10,212 nucleotides of DNA from an uncultured Acidobacteriota bacterium. GTDB taxonomy: Bacteria > Acidobacteriota > Blastocatellia > RBC074. The notes beneath the pieces are model-generated. The model was given only the letters and a program-made list of their open reading frames with translations. It made no database searches and was not told the origin of the DNA. The position numbers and the translations under genes are program-made. The stretch lies in assembly GCA_937967285.1 (NCBI GenBank), contig CALBSU010000313.1, positions 1 to 10,212 on the forward strand. Reading direction: 5' to 3'. Numbering within the stretch: position 1 is the stretch's first letter; every line of letters begins with the position of its first letter. Below, in pieces: positions 8,742 to 10,212 of the stretch.

Positions 8742-8818
8742 ATCCACAAAGGTCACGAAGTTTCACAAAGGGAATTGTGTCGATTATATCTTTGTGCTTC
8801 TTTGTGACCTTTGTGGAT
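8742..8818. repeat. Imperfect inverted repeat of CACAAAG units in a convergent spacer
   Basis: The 102-bp spacer between the kinase gene (plus) and the propeller gene (minus) is almost entirely a hairpin. Bases 8742-8770 pair with 8790-8818 at 25 of 29 positions, plus one G-U wobble in plus-strand RNA, around a 19-nt loop. The outer 15 bp (ATCCACAAAGGTCAC) pair perfectly. The left arm carries CAC(A/G)AAG units starting at 8745, 8754 and 8764. The right arm carries CTTTGTG at 8790, 8800 and 8809. Steps are 9 then 10 bp on the left and 10 then 9 on the right. There is no U-run after the stem on either strand. It may act as a bidirectional transcription stop or be a dispersed palindromic repeat. 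Confidence 0.88.
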
Positions 8819-8827
8819 CAAACTTCA

Positions 8828-10114
8828 TTACCGGATTGAAAGGTCCTTCTGGCTGTTCCAGCGGAGCGCGGTCATGGCGCGGAGTTCGCGGATGTAGATC
8901 TCGTCGTTGACGATCGCCAGGTGGGCCCAGCATTCATCGTCACTGACCTGAACTTCGTCGATCAGTTCGAACTCCTTCGGATTGGCCTTGATCAGCAGCA
9001 GCTTGCCCTGTTCATCGAGCGCGAGGATGCGATCTCCCTGTGCGACCATCGACCAGTATTTGCCGTAGGGTTTGGACGTCCAGGTTCGCTCGCCGGTCTT
9101 GAGGTCGATGCAGGTCATGCGCTGGTTGGCCAGGTGAAGGTAGGCGTACCCGTCGATGACCACCGGCGTCGACATGTAACCCTGAGCGGTATTGTTCCAC
9201 GCCTCGGCGACCGAGAACGTGCCGCCCGTCCGGGAGACGTTGAAGAACCATGACTTGTTCTGATAGCTGCTGGTGAAGATCGAGTCTCCGAAGACGACCG
9301 GAGTCAGAATGTTCATGCCGCGGAAGGACGGGACCTTGAGCTGCCAGAGCGGGGCGCCGGATTCGAGATCGAGGCCGGCCAGTTCCTCGCGCGACTGAAC
9401 GATCAGTTGCCGTCTGCCCGCCATCTCGGCGATGATCGGCGAAGAGAATGCGCCGCTCTCCATGATCGTCTTTCCGTTCTCGAACGAACGCCAGACGATC
9501 TTGCCGGTCTTCTTGTTGATCTTGACCACGGCGTTGGCGGCCTGCATGTAAACGAAATCGCCGTCGACCAGCGGAGAGCAGACCTGGCCGAAGTCGGGAA
9601 CCGGAGCGTTGTACTCCTTGACGAAGTCGATCCGCCACTGCACGGCGCCGGTCTTTGCATCGAGAGCGATCAGCACGTCGCGCATGCCGGCGACGTAAAG
9701 GGTCTTCCCGTCGTAAGCCGGAGTGGCGCGAATCCAGTCGCCGCGCGATTTTGCGAAGAACGGAACGCTGATCGCGCCGGCCCACTCAGTCTTCCAGAGC
9801 TCGCGGCCGGTCGCGCGGTCGAGCGCGCGGACGATCTCGGTCGACTTGTCCTTCGTCTCGGTCACGAAGACCGCGGTTTCAGAAACTATCGGGCCGGAGT
9901 AGCTCGGCGCCAGTTCAACGCGCCACAGCTTGTCGAGGTTGGCGTTATTGATCCGTCCGGGCCAGCGCGGTCCCGCAACCTTGCCGTCGCGACCGGGGCC
10001 TCTCCATTGATTCCAGGTCTGTTTCGGCTCGGTCTTCGCGTTCGTGACGGGAACGATCTGCGCACACAAAGCCAGCAGCGCTATTCCGATCAGGATTCTC
10101 ATTCTTCTTGTCAT
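8828..10114 (-). CDS. Exported PQQ-like beta-propeller protein
   Basis: A 428-aa secreted beta-propeller protein. I start it at the ATG at 10114, which begins a clean signal peptide (MTRRMRILIGIALLALCAQI, cleavage near residue 26). A GGAG lies about 11 nt upstream. The TTG at 10144 would add ten residues without a ribosome binding site. The mature protein opens with WNQWRGPGRDG (about 34-44), a common start for these proteins. It then shows repeated PQQ-blade strands of the form LDxxTGxxxW: 98-107, 151-160, 199-208, 249-258 and 336-345, with a degenerate copy near 366. No dehydrogenase active site or haem motif is visible, so it is probably a non-enzymatic propeller or scaffold, as in BamB-like and many planctomycete and acidobacterial proteins, rather than a quinoprotein dehydrogenase. 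It is a single-gene unit convergent with the kinase gene. Partner or ligand unknown. Confidence 0.88.
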   Translation of the reverse strand: MTRRMRILIGIALLALCAQIVPVTNAKTEPKQTWNQWRGPGRDGKVAGPRWPGRINNANLDKLWRVELAPSYSGPIVSETAVFVTETKDKSTEIVRALDRATGRELWKTEWAGAISVPFFAKSRGDWIRATPAYDGKTLYVAGMRDVLIALDAKTGAVQWRIDFVKEYNAPVPDFGQVCSPLVDGDFVYMQAANAVVKINKKTGKIVWRSFENGKTIMESGAFSSPIIAEMAGRRQLIVQSREELAGLDLESGAPLWQLKVPSFRGMNILTPVVFGDSIFTSSYQNKSWFFNVSRTGGTFSVAEAWNNTAQGYMSTPVVIDGYAYLHLANQRMTCIDLKTGERTWTSKPYGKYWSMVAQGDRILALDEQGKLLLIKANPKEFELIDEVQVSDDECWAHLAIVNDEIYIRELRAMTALRWNSQKDLSIR

Positions 10115-10212
10115 AGACAGGTGCTCTCCAGTAAAAAGATGCAAACACGCGGAATGTAGAGCGCAACCTTCACGGAAGAATCACGTTCAGCTTCCATCGC
10201 AGTTTCGGTTGA
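10115..10212. other. Upstream region of the propeller gene, no gene seen
   Basis: This last stretch precedes the minus-strand propeller gene and should contain its promoter. I see no coding frame with a start signal, no strong -35/-10 pair and no notable repeat. The next gene lies beyond the window. Confidence 0.5.

Overview
The window reads as chromosomal DNA from a GC-rich, diderm, environmental bacterium. Many products carry signal peptides, and one is a CpxP/Spy-type periplasmic protein. Membrane-anchored mono-haem proteins, exported AbgB-like amidohydrolases, DUF4932 proteins and exported PQQ-like propellers together suggest Acidobacteriota or a neighbouring phylum. That placement is inference from gene content, not a computed phylogeny. 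No rRNA, tRNA, transposase, integrase or CRISPR array is visible.

Layout. (1) 1-2266, minus strand: a three-gene operon read right to left. It encodes a membrane-anchored haem-binding protein, an exported M20/AbgB-like amidohydrolase, and a GIY-YIG domain protein that runs off the left edge. (2) 2267-2374: a divergent intergenic region. (3) 2375-5654, plus strand: a tightly packed operon of a cupin, an exported HExxH protein (DUF4932-like plus a C-terminal Ig-like domain), an exported small 'FWLGDWDV' protein and an aldo/keto reductase. Spacings are 8 bp, a 4-bp overlap and 0 bp, so translation is probably coupled. (4) 5655-5884: a convergent spacer holding a long imperfect inverted repeat built from ACAGGATT units. 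(5) 5885-8725: a Cpx-like envelope-stress locus, with a CpxP/Spy-family gene on the minus strand divergent from a CpxR-like regulator and CpxA-like kinase on the plus strand. The gap between them has four same-strand GTAAA motifs. (6) 8726-8827: a second convergent spacer, with a different hairpin built from CACAAAG units. (7) 8828-10114, minus strand: an exported PQQ-like beta-propeller protein. (8) 10115-10212: its upstream region, with no gene seen.

How the parts work together. The Cpx locus has the same gene order as enterobacterial cpxP-cpxRA, with the chaperone/inhibitor gene divergent from the two-component pair. The tandem GTAAA box suggests autoregulation. The most unusual structure is non-coding: both convergent gene pairs are separated by long inverted repeats whose sequences differ but whose architecture matches. 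Each arm is built from 7-8 nt units stepping by alternating 9 and 10 bp, and the divergent spacers lack them.
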